Shown here in pieces: positions 1 through 6,345 of a DNA stretch of 16,035 bases. Every line of letters starts with the position of its first letter. Position 1 is the first letter of the stretch. The translations under genes were made by a program, and so were the position numbers. The notes under the pieces were generated by a model, which saw only the letters and a list, made by a program, of their open reading frames with translations, made no database searches and was not told where the DNA came from. The DNA comes from Cytophagales bacterium (GTDB lineage Bacteria; Bacteroidota; Bacteroidia; Cytophagales; Cyclobacteriaceae). Where the stretch lies: contig DNTA01000137.1 in NCBI GenBank assembly GCA_003500135.1, forward strand, positions 1 through 16,035. The letters run 5' to 3'.

Positions 1-66
1 TGGTAGACGCGCTGGATTCAAAATCCAGTTCCTTCGGGAGTGTGGGTTCGATTCCCACCTTGAGTA
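1..66 (+). tRNA. tRNA-Leu (anticodon CAA), 5' end cut by window edge
   Basis: This is the 3' part of a class II tRNA. The anticodon arm has stem CTGGA/TCCAG with loop TTCAAAA, giving anticodon CAA (Leu, codon UUG). A long variable arm (around TTCCTTCGGGAGT) fits leucine. The T arm is GTGGG-TTCGATT-CCCAC at 42-58, the 3' acceptor strand is 59-65, and A66 is the discriminator base as expected for Leu. CCA is not encoded. The 5' acceptor strand and most of the D arm lie outside the window. Leu tRNA genes are common landing sites for accessory DNA, but no integrase or duplicated tRNA end is visible here. Confidence 0.93.
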
Positions 67-71
67 CGAAT

Positions 72-161
72 ACATCACCAAAGAGTGAAAACAAAAGCGA
101 GTTTCAAAAAAGAAGCTCGCTTATTTTTTGAAATAAGGCGACTTGTTTTCTTTGGTGATGT
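72..161. repeat. Imperfect inverted repeat enclosing the tRNA terminator
   Basis: ACATCACCAAAG at 72-83 is exactly the reverse complement of 150-161. Pairing resumes further in (AAAACAA near 88-94 with TTGTTTT near 143-149), with four unpaired bases (AGTG) on the left arm. The terminator hairpin lies inside. The right arm runs straight into the first copy of the 38-bp direct repeat. Confidence 0.75.
95..129 (+). terminator. Rho-independent terminator of the tRNA
   Basis: An 11-bp stem (95-105 with 112-122, one G-T pair) closes a loop of six A (106-111). It is followed directly by ATTTTTT. It sits 29 nt after the tRNA and should end its transcript. It is nested inside the larger inverted repeat 72-161. 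Confidence 0.85.
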
Positions 162-194
162 TCAAAGCGACGCTTTGAGGGAACATGGGCGCAG
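157..194. repeat. 38-bp direct repeat, copy 1
   Basis: The sequence starts GATGTTCAAAGCGACGCTTT and ends GGGCGCAG. It is identical to 267-304. Internally CAAAGCG (163-169) and CGCTTTG (171-177) form a 7-bp inverted repeat around one A. A second hairpin follows at 204-220 (TCCCACC/GGTGGGA). No coding function is apparent in any frame. Confidence 0.85.
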
Positions 195-266
195 ACCCAT
201 GAATCCCACCCAAGGTGGGAATCTTTGTGATTGCTTAAATCGTGAGTTTTTAAAGAGCTGATTTTT

Positions 267-304
267 GATGTTCAAAGCGACGCTTTGAGGGAACATGGGC
301 GCAG
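267..304. repeat. 38-bp direct repeat, copy 2
   Basis: Exact second copy of 157-194, 110 bp downstream, including the internal CAAAGCG-A-CGCTTTG palindrome at 273-287. The flanking DNA between the copies differs. The stretch 131-556 holds these repeats and a candidate promoter but no convincing gene. Confidence 0.85.
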
Positions 305-410
305 TCCGTGAACACCACCCTGTAGGATGTGAAATTTTGGAGCTAAACCAGATCCGTTTTTTGCCTGTCTTATAAAACCTGCATGGAATTATGTGTATAT
401 TGAGCTTTGT

Positions 411-418
411 TAGTTTTG
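411..418 (+). promoter_or_regulatory. Candidate -7 promoter element for the hydrolase gene
   Basis: TAGTTTTG fits the Bacteroidota -7 consensus TAnnTTTG. No good -33 TTTG is seen about 20 nt upstream, so support is partial. If it is used, transcription begins near 425. That argues against the far-upstream ATG at 407 and for a start near 542-563. Confidence 0.35.
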
Positions 419-556
419 AGGCCATCAGCATTTGAATCCACATTCATATCCCGTTTGCCTCAATTCGCTACACTTCCTATGAAAAGAGTCAGAACAACCA
501 TGATATTTCAACCCCAACCGGTGATGACATACCACCAAAAAATGCAGCGGAGCATC

Positions 557-1612
557 ATGGCCATGCGCATTTTTAGACTCTTACTACTGCTCATCATTGT
601 GTCCTGTAAGGGTGACAGTAAGCCATCGGACGGTCTCACTAACAACTACCACCTTTCTCTTGAATCTGATTTATTGGACAGTAATTATATCAAGACCATA
701 GAAAACTTCTATGAGACTGGTAAGGAGGGTTATTTGATTGGAGCTGATAGTATTTCAATTTATTACAAGGTATTTGAACAGAAGCTGCCCACGAGCGCAA
801 TAGTGATCTCCAGTGGCAGAACAGAAGCTGCAATAAAGTATAAGGAACTGATTTACGACCTGTATCAAAATGGATATTCGGTATACATACACGATCATAG
901 AGGGCAGGGACTGTCCGGACGAATGACCGATGACCCTGACATGGGCTTTGTTAAGGACTTTCAGTACTACATCGATGATATGAAAGAGTTTTATGACCGT
1001 TTTATAAAACCCAGAGCGTATGAGCATACCTTCTTGCTAGCACACTCCATGGGAGGAGCTATCGGTATGACCTACCTCGAACAGTTTCCTGAAGATTTTG
1101 ATGCTGCCGCCTTTTCCTCTCCTATGCTTGGTCTTAAACCACCACTTTGTACCGTTGTAAAGGTCTTTGACAGGGACGTACCGAGATATGCCATTGGACA
1201 GCACAGTTATAACGATGATTCTTCAGGCTTTGAAGACAACGCTTTAACAGGCTCCAAAATACGCTACGATCGAATGCAGGCAGCTTATACGCTGGTGCCC
1301 GAAGCTCGACTCGGAGGTGTTACCTATACCTGGGTACATGAATCTTGTGAGCAGTTTGCTGTTTTGTTTGAGAATATTGACCATATCGAAACACCGTTTT
1401 TACTGTTCTCCGCAGAGAACGAATCGATTGTCTCCACTTCAGCTCACAGGAACTTTATGGAAAAGGCTAAAGCCCTGGGTAAAGACTGCCAGGCTTATGA
1501 TATTGCAGGCGGAAGACACGAACTCTTCATCGAAAAGGACCAGCAGCGTCTGGAAACATTGAACACCACACTTGACTTTTTTGAATCGCATCAAAGGGGG
1601 AAATCCAAATGA
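557..1612 (+). CDS. Lipoprotein alpha/beta hydrolase, lysophospholipase/monoacylglycerol-lipase type (S33-like)
   Basis: A predicted lipoprotein hydrolase of 351 aa. The start at 557 is chosen because it gives a compact type II signal peptide (MAMRIFRLLLLLIIVSC, lipid-modified Cys17). Starts at 542 and 563 are possible. The frame also extends upstream to 407, but that would put 50 non-signal residues before the lipobox. The fold is recognised from HDHRGQGLSGR (112-122), the nucleophile elbow AHSMGG (Ser164), and a C-terminal His321 in GGRHE. The acid position reads SAENES (285-290), so Glu replaces the usual Asp, as I recall for the PldB branch (QAEEE). Likely substrates are lysophospholipids or monoacylglycerols at an outer or inner membrane face. 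It is monocistronic and converges on the opposite-strand array. The exact substrate is unknown. Confidence 0.85.
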   Translation: MAMRIFRLLLLLIIVSCKGDSKPSDGLTNNYHLSLESDLLDSNYIKTIENFYETGKEGYLIGADSISIYYKVFEQKLPTSAIVISSGRTEAAIKYKELIYDLYQNGYSVYIHDHRGQGLSGRMTDDPDMGFVKDFQYYIDDMKEFYDRFIKPRAYEHTFLLAHSMGGAIGMTYLEQFPEDFDAAAFSSPMLGLKPPLCTVVKVFDRDVPRYAIGQHSYNDDSSGFEDNALTGSKIRYDRMQAAYTLVPEARLGGVTYTWVHESCEQFAVLFENIDHIETPFLLFSAENESIVSTSAHRNFMEKAKALGKDCQAYDIAGGRHELFIEKDQQRLETLNTTLDFFESHQRGKSK

Positions 1613-1702
1613 GATGGTCGTTAGCGGAAGATATAGCCTTGTGAGAACATGCGCACCGGCCAATGCATAAGCATCAAGGGGGAATGATCTAAGGACAAGT
1701 CT

Positions 1703-1765
1703 GCAGAGGCGCTAAGGAGGGTAAGAAATTTTATGGGCATAAAAAAGAGCCGGGTCAGCGGCTCT
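1703..1765. repeat. Dispersed repeat A (GCAGAGGCGCTAAGG plus terminator hairpin)
   Basis: GCAGAGGCGCTAAGGAGGGT, then AAGAAATTTT, GGCATAAAAAA and the hairpin. It is nearly identical to 4183-4250; the main difference is the length of the central T-run. The hairpin end serves as the terminator of the 1803-2324 gene on the - strand. The 90 bp between the hydrolase stop (1612) and this repeat hold no clear gene. Confidence 0.85.
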
Positions 1766-1766
1766 A
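1741..1766 (-). terminator. Rho-independent terminator A
   Basis: On the - strand GAGCCG (1764-1759), loop CTGACC, CGGCTC (1752-1747), then six T. It lies just beyond the stop of the 1803-2324 gene, and also between that gene and the converging hydrolase gene. Confidence 0.85.
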
Positions 1767-1802
1767 TATTTATATCAAATCTATATTGTTAAAGCTCTTA
1801 TT

Positions 1803-2324
1803 CTACAATGGGGAAAAATACTTTATGCTAGTGATCTCATTTGTATCAGTTCGAATATTTAATACTACATAGTTGTCGTTCAAATTAGCCTTGAAAACCA
1901 CTTTAATCCTTCCTGTGTTCCCTGCGTCCTCAATGACATTTAAGCCAGGAAATTCTTGAAATAAAACAGAAGAATCATCACTGATTTTTAAGTTTACACC
2001 CGCTATTTTTACTGTGATTTGTGAATTTAAAACTTTTATACCTACGAGGGTCATTTCATTTTCAAAACCGAGATAGCTAAATATTATATTCCCATTTGAA
2101 AAATCTTTAGCTTCACCTTCTGGATCATCAGAAATATTTACAAAAGATTCTCCATAATAGTTTGTAAATTCATCTAAACTTCCTGCAAATTCATCTAACT
2201 GTGAGATAGTTTTATTGCCAAAAAGAATGGACTTAAATTGATTCTGAGATACTTCATTAAAGTTGACCTGTCCTTTACATAATAAAGGTACCATGATTAA
2301 AATCATTAAAATAGTTGTTTTCAT
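1803..2324 (-). CDS. Small exported protein, candidate immunity partner of the M23 lipoprotein
   Basis: 173 aa, family not recognised. A type I signal peptide is clear (MKTTILMILIMVPLLCKG, then QVNFNEV), so the mature protein should be periplasmic or beyond. There are no transmembrane segments after the signal. The mature part is acidic and mixed alpha/beta, with a strand-rich C-terminal half. Its ATG lies 6 nt after the stop of the M23 lipoprotein gene, so the two are almost certainly co-transcribed and probably coupled. The transcript ends at hairpin 1741-1766. An exported protein directly behind a secreted peptidoglycan hydrolase is the standard arrangement for an immunity protein, which is inferred here. 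It could instead be an accessory or folding factor. Confidence 0.8.
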   Translation of the reverse strand: MKTTILMILIMVPLLCKGQVNFNEVSQNQFKSILFGNKTISQLDEFAGSLDEFTNYYGESFVNISDDPEGEAKDFSNGNIIFSYLGFENEMTLVGIKVLNSQITVKIAGVNLKISDDSSVLFQEFPGLNVIEDAGNTGRIKVVFKANLNDNYVVLNIRTDTNEITSIKYFSPL

Positions 2325-2330
2325 AGATAA

Positions 2331-3704
2331 TTATTGACAGTCGTTATTAATTGGATTATTATTTTCATCAAATGTTGTGCCTAAGTAGTCTGCTGGGTTA
2401 ATTGTATCGAAATTACTGTATTGATATGAGTTTCCTGAACCACTGAAGGTGCCTATCCTAATATGTACATGTGATTCTACGCTGCCGTCGGCAATTGCTC
2501 CTTTTAAGTTTCCTGAATCACCTTGAAAGCCGATTATGGATCCGGCTGAAACAGAGGTGTCTTTCTCCAACCTACCCTCTAATTTAAGATGAAAGTATTG
2601 ATATATAATGATTTCACCATCTGGCAATACACTTCGGACCCTCAATGCATATCCTGTCCCTTCAGAATGATAAACTGAATGTACAACTCCGTCATATAAG
2701 GCATGAATCGGACTACCATATTCATTAAGTATATCTATCCCATAATGAGGTTTATTTCTTCCTTCAACACCATCAGAACAACCACCACCATATCTTACGC
2801 AGCCAAAAAGCCCTCCTTTCGGACCAGAACTTCCTAATTGTGGAGCAATTTCAGGGTTTAGGACAGGGTCACCTTCGCAAGGCTTTTGTACACATTCTCC
2901 CTCTTGATTTTCTACCATCCCCTCAGGACAAAAACAGTCTCCAGCAATTTCGATTTTCCCTGGTGGACAAGTAAACGATCCTGCATTCCCTCCTCCACCT
3001 CCAGAGTGCCAACCATTGCAATTTATCTCACAACCTCTGCTTCCACCTATTGGAGCATATAGTGAAGTAATCGAAACATATGGTGGTGGCGGTATTTCAA
3101 CGGGTTCATAAATGATCATTTCAGGTAAATCACAATGATCGCAAGGGGCGTTATCCCATTTAGGACATCCGTTCTCACATGTATCAGGGGTTGTTGTAGA
3201 ATCGGCAAATGAATTAGTTGTTTGTTCAGTGGTCTCGTATTCCTCCTCATGGACAATTTGATTATTAATCATTACGAGCCGTTTTAATAAATGACCATCT
3301 ACATCGCTAATAAAAATAATGCCATTAAAAATATCCCCTTCAGAGCCCTTGTCAAACCAACTATAAACAACACTTTGTAGAACACCCTCAATCTCTAGAA
3401 GTAAAACCCTGCTTTGAAGCTGACTATAATTCGTAGTGACAGGAATCACTGTCAGTTCCTCATCTGAATTTGTAATATCCTCTAAAGTATAATCTCCATC
3501 TACAGAAACTATAAAACTCTCATCAAATCCTGCACTTTCGGTTCGGGTTTTTAAGTCATTGTAAAAATCAACTGTAGAAGAAGGATCAACTGTTTTAAAG
3601 TACTCGTCAGCTCCAACTGAAGAATCGTCCTGCTGACAGGTCATCAGCACCAATAATGCCAGCCACAATAGCTTGTGGCACTGCCTAAGATTTCTGTTTT
3701 TCAT
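2331..3704 (-). CDS. Lipoprotein with C-terminal M23 metallopeptidase domain (candidate polymorphic effector)
   Basis: 457 aa. Type II signal with lipobox LMTC (Cys23). Residues about 30-165 are an unrecognised domain. A Cys-rich, Pro/Gly-rich linker (176-276, with PPPP, GGGGG and many Cys) follows. From about 280 there is an M23 (lysostaphin/LytM-type) domain with complete zinc-ligand and catalytic motifs: HYGID (His320, Asp324), YFHL (His372), GFQGDSGN (392-399) and HVH (His412, His414). It should cut peptide cross-links in peptidoglycan. A fixed N-terminal part, a Cys-rich linker and a terminal enzyme domain resemble a polymorphic toxin. The gene is followed after 6 nt by a small exported protein. 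A housekeeping envelope hydrolase is the alternative, but the accessory surroundings make that less likely. Confidence 0.88.
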   Translation of the reverse strand: MKNRNLRQCHKLLWLALLVLMTCQQDDSSVGADEYFKTVDPSSTVDFYNDLKTRTESAGFDESFIVSVDGDYTLEDITNSDEELTVIPVTTNYSQLQSRVLLLEIEGVLQSVVYSWFDKGSEGDIFNGIIFISDVDGHLLKRLVMINNQIVHEEEYETTEQTTNSFADSTTTPDTCENGCPKWDNAPCDHCDLPEMIIYEPVEIPPPPYVSITSLYAPIGGSRGCEINCNGWHSGGGGGNAGSFTCPPGKIEIAGDCFCPEGMVENQEGECVQKPCEGDPVLNPEIAPQLGSSGPKGGLFGCVRYGGGCSDGVEGRNKPHYGIDILNEYGSPIHALYDGVVHSVYHSEGTGYALRVRSVLPDGEIIIYQYFHLKLEGRLEKDTSVSAGSIIGFQGDSGNLKGAIADGSVESHVHIRIGTFSGSGNSYQYSNFDTINPADYLGTTFDENNNPINNDCQ

Positions 3705-3937
3705 TTAATAATAATTTTATTGTTTTTGAAAGAGGTGCTATTAGCCAATCCTTAATTTCCTTTTAAAGTTAGGAGTCGCTGAAGCCTTACAAAAAACAAG
3801 AAAATGTTAAAAACGTCGATTTTTAGAGGTGCTTATTACGGTTTTTCCGCACTTATCAATAAATTAAAGGAATGCAAGAGGTTGTTATTTATCGACAAAA
3901 GGGTGTTTTAGTTGTTAATAACTTGAAACCTGAAAAA
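3705..3937. other. Gene-free leader of the M23 lipoprotein gene
   Basis: This 233-bp AT-rich stretch separates a decayed ORF from the lipoprotein start and must hold that operon's promoter. I see no convincing TAnnTTTG with a paired TTTG. AGAGGTGCT occurs twice (near 3731 and 3825, followed by ATTAG and TATTA). A weak AAAAACGTCGATTTTT hairpin lies near 3809-3824. No gene is evident on either strand. Confidence 0.4.
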
Positions 3938-4182
3938 TCATAAGGAATATTCCTTACGGATAACTATGAATTCTTTTGCCAGAAGGTCCCGCAAAAAAGA
4001 CTCAGGTTCTCTGTGATCGGTAAGTTTGATGATCTTCGCTTCAAGATGCCCTTTTTGAAGCTTGTATGCGAACTTTGTGTCCTCATTATTGGTTAGGTTG
4101 GACAAATCATCCAGCTTTGAGATGCGCCCTTCTATGGTATCTTTATAAAAGGGGAATAATTGCTTGGCAAGTGAGTGAGTAA
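3938..4182 (-). pseudogene. Start-less ORF fragment, C-terminal remnant of unknown protein
   Basis: Eighty-one sense codons end at TGA (3938-3940). The product is charged and helical and ends FLRDLLAKEFIVIRKEYSL. No start codon is usable, and the upstream side joins repeat B at 4183. It looks like the 3' end of a longer gene cut at the repeat. Unlike the other remnants in this array, no small gene follows directly; the next start is 234 nt away. The protein family is not recognised. The open frame continues through the repeat to the TAG of the neighbouring gene, probably by chance. Confidence 0.45.
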
Positions 4183-4250
4183 GCAGAGGCGCTAAGGAGG
4201 GTAAGAAATTTTTTTTTTTGGCATAAAAAAGAGCCGGGTTAGCGGCTCTT
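4183..4250. repeat. Dispersed repeat B (near-identical to repeat A)
   Basis: It starts with the same GCAGAGGCGCTAAGGAGGGT as 1703-1722, followed by a longer T-run (11 T), GGCATAAAAAA and the hairpin. Two copies 2.5 kb apart with this conservation indicate recent duplication or ongoing conversion. Confidence 0.85.
4225..4250 (-). terminator. Rho-independent terminator B
   Basis: On the - strand, AAGAGCCG (4250-4243), loop CTAACC, CGGCTCTT (4236-4229) and a T-run. It is a perfect 8-bp stem 17 nt after the stop of the 4268-4852 gene, and the best copy of the hairpin family. Confidence 0.88.
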
Positions 4251-4267
4251 AATTCAAAACTCGATTC

Positions 4268-4852
4268 CTATCCACTAATCCACATTCCATATCTGTAGAT
4301 TAACTTCCATTCATTGCCGATGCGCTTGTAAACATAAATAGTACCGCTGGCGGATTCTAAACTTTCGAAGATCTCCGAATATAAAAACCCAATGGTTTCA
4401 TTATTTTTAGTGTTAAAAATAGTTGGAAAAGCAAATTGAATATATCGTTCACCAGACTTACGTTCCTCCCGATCAATAAATGAAATAGGGACCTCAATCC
4501 GTTCTTTGGCAATCCTTTTACTTTTAGTTCTACAAATCCGGTTGATGATCTTCTTCATTTCACGATCCGTAAACATGATCGTAAAATCCGGAGGATCTGT
4601 AAAATCACTATTTTCAACAGATGTCCGGGCATCATGCCAGCGCTCAGGATCTGTTAATCTGTATTCTTCTATACTGCAAGGACCATCGATGAAAGGGTTG
4701 ACTAATTTATATTTCTCTTGATAGGCGTCATGACTACTTAAAAACGTATTGATCAGTTCGTATTCCATGTTTTGAGCATTACCAGATATGCATAAAACAA
4801 ATACGTTAATCGCAATCAGTGCTTTGAGCGTGCGTAGAATTTGGGTGTTCAT
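4268..4852 (-). CDS. Small exported protein, candidate immunity-type
   Basis: 194 aa with a type I signal peptide (ending ISGNAQ before NMEYEL), so probably periplasmic. The C-terminal part contains the pattern PTIFNTK ... YVYKRIGNEWKLIYRY. This matches two neighbours (5129-5665 and 6346-6921): an xFN turn, a hydrophobic strand, then a strand containing Trp 11-12 residues from the end. The three are probably distant relatives. The start is 2 nt after the stop of a start-less ORF (4855-4998), as if once translationally coupled to a larger gene. It ends at terminator 4225-4250. I do not recognise a named family; immunity is inferred from context. Confidence 0.78.
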   Translation of the reverse strand: MNTQILRTLKALIAINVFVLCISGNAQNMEYELINTFLSSHDAYQEKYKLVNPFIDGPCSIEEYRLTDPERWHDARTSVENSDFTDPPDFTIMFTDREMKKIINRICRTKSKRIAKERIEVPISFIDREERKSGERYIQFAFPTIFNTKNNETIGFLYSEIFESLESASGTIYVYKRIGNEWKLIYRYGMWISG

Positions 4853-4854
4853 CG

Positions 4855-4998
4855 TTAATCTCCATTTAATAGTAGTCCATTCTGAAGCATCACTGACAAT
4901 TTAGTTAAAAAAAAGGATAGAGGCTGCTGCCACACCGTGCCATCGCCTAAAATGTTCTCCGGCAGGAGGCAGTCTTTTGGGTATAAAAAAGATCCTGG
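4855..4998 (-). pseudogene. Start-less ORF fragment directly upstream of the 4268-4852 gene
   Basis: An open frame of 47 codons, entered from the degenerate hairpin C, with a TAA at 4855-4857. Its last residues read SVMLQNGLLLNGD. The following gene starts 2 nt later. It has no start codon of its own near the hairpin. The length alone could arise by chance in AT-rich DNA. The position, with a hairpin on one side and a near-zero gap to the next gene on the other, matches 6139-6279, 7492-7654 and 9084-9386. Confidence 0.35.
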
Positions 4999-5010
4999 TT
5001 AGCAGCTTTG
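4985..5010 (-). terminator. Degenerate copy C of the terminator hairpin
   Basis: The - strand reads AAGCTGCTAACCAGGATCTT followed by TTTT, recognisable against AAGAGCCGCTAACCCGGCTC. The loop CTAACC is kept but the stem has several mismatches, so termination is probably weak. It lies 118 nt beyond the stop of the 5129-5665 gene. The DNA between (5011-5128) is very AT-rich, with an AATAAATTTATT palindrome and no gene seen. Confidence 0.5.
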
Positions 5011-5128
5011 GATATTCTCAATATTTAATTAAATAAATTTATTCACGGTATGCGCAATGAACCTTTAATTAATAACAATTTGTCTGTATAATGTAATCAT
5101 GTCCTGAATAAACAAATGTTCAGTTGGT

Positions 5129-5665
5129 TCAATGAATATTAATTGTGATCGTGTGGTAATATTGCCATTTTCTGTTAAGCTTTCGAAAGATTAATAGTTT
5201 GCTCGAATGCCCAACATCCATCCTATACACTTCGTAGCGATATATAATTGCAAAATCATTTTTGTCGTTGAATAACGGTTGAGTCATTGCGGAATAAAAG
5301 TCAATGCTTCCATTTATAAAATCCTGTTTCCGGACTTCTTTAAAGTTGGGAGAAAGACTGTCAAAATTAATTTTTCTTGGTATACTGTCATTCAAAACTT
5401 TTTTTTTCATCTTATCTAAGTCTACAGAGGCTATAAATGTTTCATAGCTTGGTGCATCAGGAACAGGAAAAGGCACCCAATTTTCTTCAAAGAACCTTAT
5501 ACTAAAGTAAACGCTTAAATTATGCTTATCCCAAGGTTCAAAGTCGGACTGCAACCTAATGGTCCCTTTTTCATTGATGTCATTTAAAAAATCATATATC
5601 TGTCCGGGTAGAAGCTGACAGGAAAATAAAATAAATAAGGTAAAAATGGGTTCTTTAAAGTTCAT
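5129..5665 (-). CDS. Small exported protein, candidate immunity-type
   Basis: 178 aa from the internal ATG at 5665, chosen because it begins a normal signal peptide (MNFKEPIFTLFILFSCQLLPG, then QIYDF). The frame runs back to 5713, but that start overlaps the upstream gene and adds 16 polar residues before the signal. The C-terminus carries TQPLFNDK ... LLIFRKLNRKWQYYHTI, the same FN-strand-Trp pattern as two other genes in the array. It lies 34 nt behind the lipoprotein gene 5700-6146 and is probably co-transcribed with it. Family unknown, periplasmic location predicted. Confidence 0.75.
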   Translation of the reverse strand: MNFKEPIFTLFILFSCQLLPGQIYDFLNDINEKGTIRLQSDFEPWDKHNLSVYFSIRFFEENWVPFPVPDAPSYETFIASVDLDKMKKKVLNDSIPRKINFDSLSPNFKEVRKQDFINGSIDFYSAMTQPLFNDKNDFAIIYRYEVYRMDVGHSSKLLIFRKLNRKWQYYHTITINIH

Positions 5666-5699
5666 TAAGCGGCTTTTTAGAAAAATGGAAATATTCCAA

Positions 5700-6146
5700 C
5701 TATTCAACTTCATCCAAATGAAAGACTTTCACCAATTCAAAGTTTTGATCATTCATTTTTCTAATTATTAAATAAAAGTCTTTTTTAGGCTTTCCATCAA
5801 CAAGAGTATTCCTTTTAGAATCATTTAACTCATTTAACCAGTTGAAATCTTTTACACCTAAACCTAGAGTGTCACCGGGCTCTAAAAATTGCCTTTGGGC
5901 ATATTTAATTGAATCAGGATCAGAAGATAAAACTTCATGAAACTGAATCGGCTTAGAATTGACCAATCTGTAAGTATACGTTTTAAAATCAGTGCCAACG
6001 GATTTAAGAGTATCTATTATCATTTTGTTGTTTTCTTCTTCGAAATAAAAATAGTAGTTGGTTGCAACTTCAGGGGGGTACTTCAAAGTTGAGCAGGAGT
6101 TAAAGATTACAGTAATAAAAGTTAAAAAGATCATTAATTTATTCAT
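5700..6146 (-). CDS. Small lipoprotein of unknown family
   Basis: 148 aa from ATG 6146; a GTG one codon earlier is the alternative. The lipobox IFNSC gives a lipidated Cys18. The mature part is about 130 aa with no further membrane segment, and reads as a compact alpha/beta protein ending RKMNDQNFELVKVFHLDEVE. Its start codon overlaps the stop of the start-less ORF 6139-6279 (ATGAATAA arrangement), typical of translational coupling. The 178-aa exported protein gene follows. A lipoprotein plus an exported protein behind an effector-like tail suggests one or two immunity proteins. No named domain is recognised. Confidence 0.78.
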   Translation of the reverse strand: MNKLMIFLTFITVIFNSCSTLKYPPEVATNYYFYFEEENNKMIIDTLKSVGTDFKTYTYRLVNSKPIQFHEVLSSDPDSIKYAQRQFLEPGDTLGLGVKDFNWLNELNDSKRNTLVDGKPKKDFYLIIRKMNDQNFELVKVFHLDEVE

Positions 6147-6279
6147 CACAACTTGGTGTAACCGTCGAGTTTACTTGTGCATAGTAAAAGCTAATACTGT
6201 ATTTCTCATAATAATCATCGTCTGCTAAATAATTTAACCGACCCGCTGTACCATTAAATCCAATATAAGCAATATCGGT
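6139..6279 (-). pseudogene. Start-less ORF fragment overlapping the 5700-6146 start
   Basis: Forty-six sense codons lie between an in-frame TAA at the edge of terminator D (6280-6282) and TAA at 6139-6141. The translation looks protein-like: IAYIGFNGTAGRLNYLADDD, an aromatic stretch YSISFYYAQ, and a tail STVTPSCDE. No start codon exists. The stop overlaps the ATG of the next gene. I read it as the C-terminal tip of a lost larger protein still coupled to its downstream gene. The family is unknown. Confidence 0.5.
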
Positions 6280-6281
6280 TT

Positions 6282-6309
6282 AAAAAAAGAGCCGGGTTAG
6301 CAGCTCTTT
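6282..6309 (-). terminator. Rho-independent terminator D
   Basis: On the - strand, GAGCTG (6306-6301), loop CTAACC, CGGCTC (6294-6289), then seven T. A single change relative to copy B gives a U-G wobble, so the stem is kept. It ends the 6346-6921 transcript. Confidence 0.85.
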
Positions 6310-6345
6310 TCTACATCTTTCAAATTCAAAAATAATTTAGATATT

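Noticed and set aside
48..220. TCCCACC shared by the tRNA T-arm and the 204-220 hairpin as an attachment site
   Set aside because: The match is only seven bases, too short for a duplicated tRNA end, and no integrase is present.
162..443. - strand ORF of 93 aa over the repeat region
   Set aside because: It is formed mainly from the two 38-bp repeats and their flanks (APMFPQSVALNI and LRPCSLKASL are both repeat translations). It has no signal, domain or partner.
407..556. Longer N-terminus for the hydrolase from ATG 407
   Set aside because: It adds 50 residues before a complete lipoprotein signal peptide and would place the start upstream of the candidate -7 element at 411-418.
1613..1702. 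Possible - strand remnant ending MFSQGYIFR
   Set aside because: Only about 30 codons, no coupled downstream gene and no recognisable family, so not distinguishable from chance.
3938..4852. Stop-codon readthrough from the TAG at 4268 into the following open frame
   Set aside because: A perfect terminator (4225-4250) and a homopolymer run lie inside the extension. The shared frame is more likely chance.
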